Assembly: GCF_000359745.1 (NCBI RefSeq)
Contig: NZ_AQHN01000089.1
Location: forward strand, 124,001-188,000
DNA from: Rhizobium freirei PRF 81
Lineage (GTDB): Bacteria; Pseudomonadota; Alphaproteobacteria; Rhizobiales; Rhizobiaceae
DNA: 64,000 bases
Direction: 5' to 3'
The position numbers were made by a program, and so were the translations under genes. The notes beneath the pieces are model-generated. The model ran no database searches, was not told the DNA's origin, and saw only the letters and a program-made list of their open reading frames with translations. Below are positions 62,716 through 64,000 of the stretch, in pieces (the stretch's first letter is position 1; every line of letters starts with the position of its first letter).

Positions 62716-63870
62716 TTACGCTCGCCCGATCAACTTGCGAAGCAGTACCCTGGCGCGCACGTCCAACGTTCGCTCACACCGGCGCATCCAGAAAGCCACT
62801 TCTTCCGCGAGTTCCATCACTCGTTTTTCTGTATGGCGCAAGCGCTGCTGAAGCTCCGAATAGGCAACTATTCCAAAGACATCGGCGCTGCCCATTGCCT
62901 TGAAGAAACTGGGGAAGGTAAAGCCGTTTTCGGCCAGAACCCGGGCGCTGGCTTCATCACTCAGCACGCGATACATCAGCTCCAGCCCAAACGCGCGCAT
63001 ATGATGCGCTTCCTCCTTCATCGCGAGGTCCGCCATGATTGCCTTGATGGGCCAGTTGTCATACCGAGACTCCTTCGCCTCGGGAAAGATCCGGCAAAAA
63101 AAATCGCGGTCTTCGATTGTCGCGTAGGATTCGAATACCTTTGCGAGCTCCCAATGGACTTGTGCTTGTTTGTATGGCGTGGTCGCGCTGGTGTTTTGCT
63201 GATTGTCGCGAATTCGATAGTCGATCAATCGCTCCGGCATCACGTATACTTCAAAGTCCAGACAAATGCGGATCCACAGATCAAGGTCCTGCGTTTGGAG
63301 AAGGCGCGGATCCGTCAGTCCAATCTTGTCAAAAACACCCCGCCGTATCATCGCCGTTGGTGCGGATAAGTTGTTGCCGACTTTAAAGAAGCGACGGAGC
63401 CAAACCTCACGTGGGCAGTTGTCCACTTCAACCCACTTATAGCCAATGTGATCCCTTATTTCCTCTCCAGCTTCATTGACGTAACGCATGTAGCTGAACG
63501 CCGCGCCAATTTGGGGATTGGCGCTGAGAAATGCGAGCTGGCGCTCTAACTTTTCTCTATTGAATAAGTCATCCGAAGCAAGGGGACAGATGAATTCTCC
63601 GCGCGCCTCACGAAAATTGTTATTTGCGGCGACGCTTGGGCCTTGATTCCTGGGTAGCCTAAACAATCGAATTCGTGGATCCGAGAACGATTTAACGACA
63701 TCTACCGTTGCGTCCGACGAACCATCATCTGTCACCAATATTTCAAAATCAGAGAAAGTTTGGGCCAAAACGCTCTCAATGCACGCCCCAATATACTTTT
63801 CGTGATTATAGGCAGGGATACATACGGATACGCGTGGATGCACGGCGGTCTCTATTCTTGACCCAGTCAT
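62716..63870 (-). CDS. Glycosyltransferase family 2 with C-terminal coiled coil
   Basis: 384 residues. The GT-A domain opens PRVSVCIPAYNHEKYIGACIESVL, followed by TDDGSSDATVDVV and ARGEFICPLASDDLFNREK, where ASDD takes the DxD place. TQDLDLWIRICLDFEVYVMP is typical for the acceptor part. A C-terminal segment (about 340-384) rich in Glu/Arg/Leu looks helical or coiled. ATG 63870 has GGAA nine bases upstream, preferred to TTG 63903. Specificity is unknown. It is upstream of the exporter genes on the same strand. Confidence 0.87.
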   Translation of the reverse strand: MTGSRIETAVHPRVSVCIPAYNHEKYIGACIESVLAQTFSDFEILVTDDGSSDATVDVVKSFSDPRIRLFRLPRNQGPSVAANNNFREARGEFICPLASDDLFNREKLERQLAFLSANPQIGAAFSYMRYVNEAGEEIRDHIGYKWVEVDNCPREVWLRRFFKVGNNLSAPTAMIRRGVFDKIGLTDPRLLQTQDLDLWIRICLDFEVYVMPERLIDYRIRDNQQNTSATTPYKQAQVHWELAKVFESYATIEDRDFFCRIFPEAKESRYDNWPIKAIMADLAMKEEAHHMRAFGLELMYRVLSDEASARVLAENGFTFPSFFKAMGSADVFGIVAYSELQQRLRHTEKRVMELAEEVAFWMRRCERTLDVRARVLLRKLIGRA

Positions 63871-64000
63871 CTGAGAATTTCCATTTCGTATACGAGCTGG
63901 CAAAGATTGTTATTTGCGCAATCGCGCTACACCAACGCCAGTCAAACCAAAACCATTCCCGTTATAAAACAAGAACGTTCCGTGCTGGTTTTCCACTACC

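Overview
The window is a chromosomal segment of an alphaproteobacterium of the Rhizobiaceae, most probably Rhizobium. This rests on the phbA-phbB/phaR polyhydroxybutyrate cluster, a 1153-residue pyruvate carboxylase with a TTG start, ndvA (cyclic beta-1,2-glucan exporter), a RopA-like porin, several copies of a RIME-like mosaic palindrome, rhizobial inverted repeat families, and high-GC coding sequence. I found no phage or IS genes, CRISPR array, rRNA or tRNA. Gene names come from protein sequence recognition by eye; no database search was run.

Layout. 1-2.6 kb: 3'-truncated SUV3-like helicase. 2.65-3.87 kb: a gene-free region with an extreme cluster of GANTC (CcrM-type) sites and a repeated 25-mer. 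3.9-4.7 kb: small membrane and lipoprotein genes. 4.8-7.6 kb: PHB synthesis (phbAB) and its regulator phaR. 8-16.3 kb: rpmF, GST, a 2H-phosphoesterase-like protein, mtgA, ispA, a RhtB exporter, ispG, and MFS and DMT transporters. 16.4-19 kb: a small caspase/CHAT-like protein, a degenerate SDR and a LysR regulator. 19.2-21.5 kb: an amino-acid ABC importer. 21.5-23 kb: an MFS drug exporter behind a putative leader-peptide attenuator. 23-27.4 kb: pyc and a LuxR-type regulator. 27.8-32.6 kb: ndvA, porin and opgC, a cell-envelope/osmoregulated-glucan region. 33.4-33.9 kb: two small genes. 34.1-40.5 kb: a dipeptidase plus a complete Dpp-like peptide importer in one transcription unit. 40.7-44.3 kb: a sugar importer resembling rhizopine/myo-inositol systems. 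44.7-48.9 kb: DUF1993, sulfatase, galE, a DUF1275 protein and a small protein.

49.1-64 kb is a surface-polysaccharide locus. It holds a nucleotide-sugar dehydrogenase, an epimerase, an initiating sugar-phosphate transferase, an O-antigen ligase/polymerase-like membrane protein, an NDP-deoxysugar module (nucleotidyltransferase, 4,6-dehydratase, reductase), four glycosyltransferase genes including a two-domain one, and a Wzm/Wzt-type ABC exporter. From about 53.8 kb the sequence looks more AT-rich than the core genes, consistent with a strain-variable, horizontally exchanged cluster.

The observations I rate most worth checking are the GANTC cluster with its 25-mer repeats, the nested-hairpin attenuator with an 18-codon, near-leaderless ORF before an efflux gene, and the stand-alone CHAT-like protein.
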